From Synechococcus sp. AG-670-F04 (lineage in GTDB: Bacteria; Cyanobacteriota; Cyanobacteriia; PCC-6307; Cyanobiaceae): a stretch of 32,567 nt of DNA. This document shows, one piece after another, positions 32,098-32,567 of this stretch; the stretch's first letter is position 1, and each line of letters opens with the position of its first letter. The translations under genes were made by a program, and so were the position numbers. The notes beneath the pieces were generated by a model that had not been told where the DNA came from, made no database searches, and was given only the letters and a program-made list of their open reading frames with translations. Location of the stretch: assembly GCA_003211515.1 (NCBI GenBank), contig QCSN01000021.1:1-32567 (forward strand), written 5' to 3'.

Positions 32098-32567
32098 ATG
32101 GCCATCCCCACCTACCTGATCCATTTCGGACCGACCCAACCGCTTTGGCAACAACCTGGCTTGATCCAGGTAGGCACCCAAATAGCGGATGGGCCCGGTG
32201 CAATCCAGCTCGAAGCTCCTTCGGTGAGCTGCCTGGTGGGGGCCCTCAGGCAACGCAACTGGGCTGAATGCGGCGTGTTGCTGCAGTACACCGACCCCTT
32301 CCTTATACGCGCAGCGCCGCTGCAGGGGGTTCGTAAATGGCCCGGGCCAAAGGTGCTGGCCTGCGGCGATCTGCATCACGGACCAACCCCGATCGATCAC
32401 CTGAAGGCGTACCTCATGGCAGAACCCCACGACGCAGTGCTGCTCACCTTCAATCCAGCCCTGCTGAAACAGGTCCAGCAGGAACTTGACAGTCCAGTCC
32501 GCTGCCTTCCGCCGACTTTCTTCCGCTACCCCATCGCCAAAAGAGCTGCCGTGCCAAAACCGGCCTT
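32098..32567 (+). CDS. Glycosyltransferase-like protein (CgeB-like), 3'-truncated by window edge
   Basis: An open frame runs from ATG 32098 to the end of the window (156 codons) without a stop; an in-frame TGA at 32071-32073 bounds it upstream, and GAAGGG directly precedes the ATG. The protein starts MAIPTYLIHFGP and contains VLACGDLHHGPTP (about 87-99), HDAVLLTFNPALL (about 112-124) and LPPTFFRYP (about 139-147). That resembles CgeB-type glycosyltransferases, in which a short D-x-H-H segment and a VxxxxLPP strand recur. It is GC-rich with core-like codon use and divergent from psbZ, so it belongs to the core side. The assignment rests on the N-terminal part only. Confidence 0.7.
   Translation, partial: MAIPTYLIHFGPTQPLWQQPGLIQVGTQIADGPGAIQLEAPSVSCLVGALRQRNWAECGVLLQYTDPFLIRAAPLQGVRKWPGPKVLACGDLHHGPTPIDHLKAYLMAEPHDAVLLTFNPALLKQVQQELDSPVRCLPPTFFRYPIAKRAAVPKPA

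Noticed and set aside
31977-32430. - strand open frames upstream of psbZ
   Set aside because: They are antisense to the GC-rich glycosyltransferase-like frame that starts at 32098 and remains open to the end of the window with a ribosome site.

Overview
The right end of the window carries psbZ (photosystem II subunit) and ribH in a GC-rich sequence, so the host is an oxygenic cyanobacterium. The psbZ-ribH pairing, compact spacing and base composition suggest a marine picocyanobacterium of the Synechococcus / GC-rich Prochlorococcus type; the genus is inferred, not proven. Between the two GC-rich edges (1 to about 220, and about 31,080 to the end) lies about 31 kb of AT-rich DNA made almost entirely of sugar-nucleotide, sugar-modification and glycosyltransferase genes. 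I read it as a surface-glycan (O-antigen, capsule or glycoprotein glycan) genomic island. I see no IS element, integrase, tRNA, rRNA or CRISPR in the window.

Region A (2-10217, + strand) is one tightly coupled run of eleven genes that overlap, abut or lie 6 bases apart. A truncated sugar epimerase/dehydratase is followed by both E1 subunits of a pyruvate/acetoin-dehydrogenase-like enzyme (no E2 or E3 nearby), an SDR, an FkbM methyltransferase, an acetolactate-synthase-like TPP enzyme, two 2-oxoglutarate/Fe oxygenase-like proteins, an aldo/keto reductase, a second SDR and a DegT-type protein that lacks the PLP lysine. Two TPP carboligase-type systems beside several keto-sugar reductases suggest a pathway that adds a two-carbon branch to a keto sugar. 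This is the best candidate for an undescribed system here.

Region B (10244-16475) holds a TIGR04372-like transferase on the - strand, whose upstream region contains a five-copy AAGG repeat. A + strand trio follows (methyltransferase, PhyH-type oxygenase, KpsS/LipB-like transferase), facing a second PhyH-type oxygenase on the - strand.

Region C (15567-26649, - strand) is a nonulosonic (sialic-like) acid operon. In transcription order it encodes a KpsS/LipB-like transferase, an RmlD-like reductase, PseB, an aldo/keto reductase, a GNAT acetyltransferase, a fused cytidylyltransferase / class III aminotransferase, NeuB (PseI-like), a GT2 glycosyltransferase and the PhyH-type oxygenase. A sugar methyltransferase on the opposite strand interrupts it. 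PseC and PseG are not in the window.

Region D (26902-30900, + strand) holds galE and a second, smaller nonulosonate module: another NeuB, a methyltransferase, a short NeuA-like cytidylyltransferase and a GT2 glycosyltransferase. The island ends in a 322-base non-coding stretch. Core genes follow: ribH and psbZ on the - strand, and the start of a CgeB-like glycosyltransferase on the + strand running off the window.

Taken together, the window could make two different CMP-nonulosonates plus a branched or otherwise modified sugar, decorate them by methylation, acetylation and hydroxylation, and attach them with about six transferases. Flippase, polymerase and export genes are not in the window.
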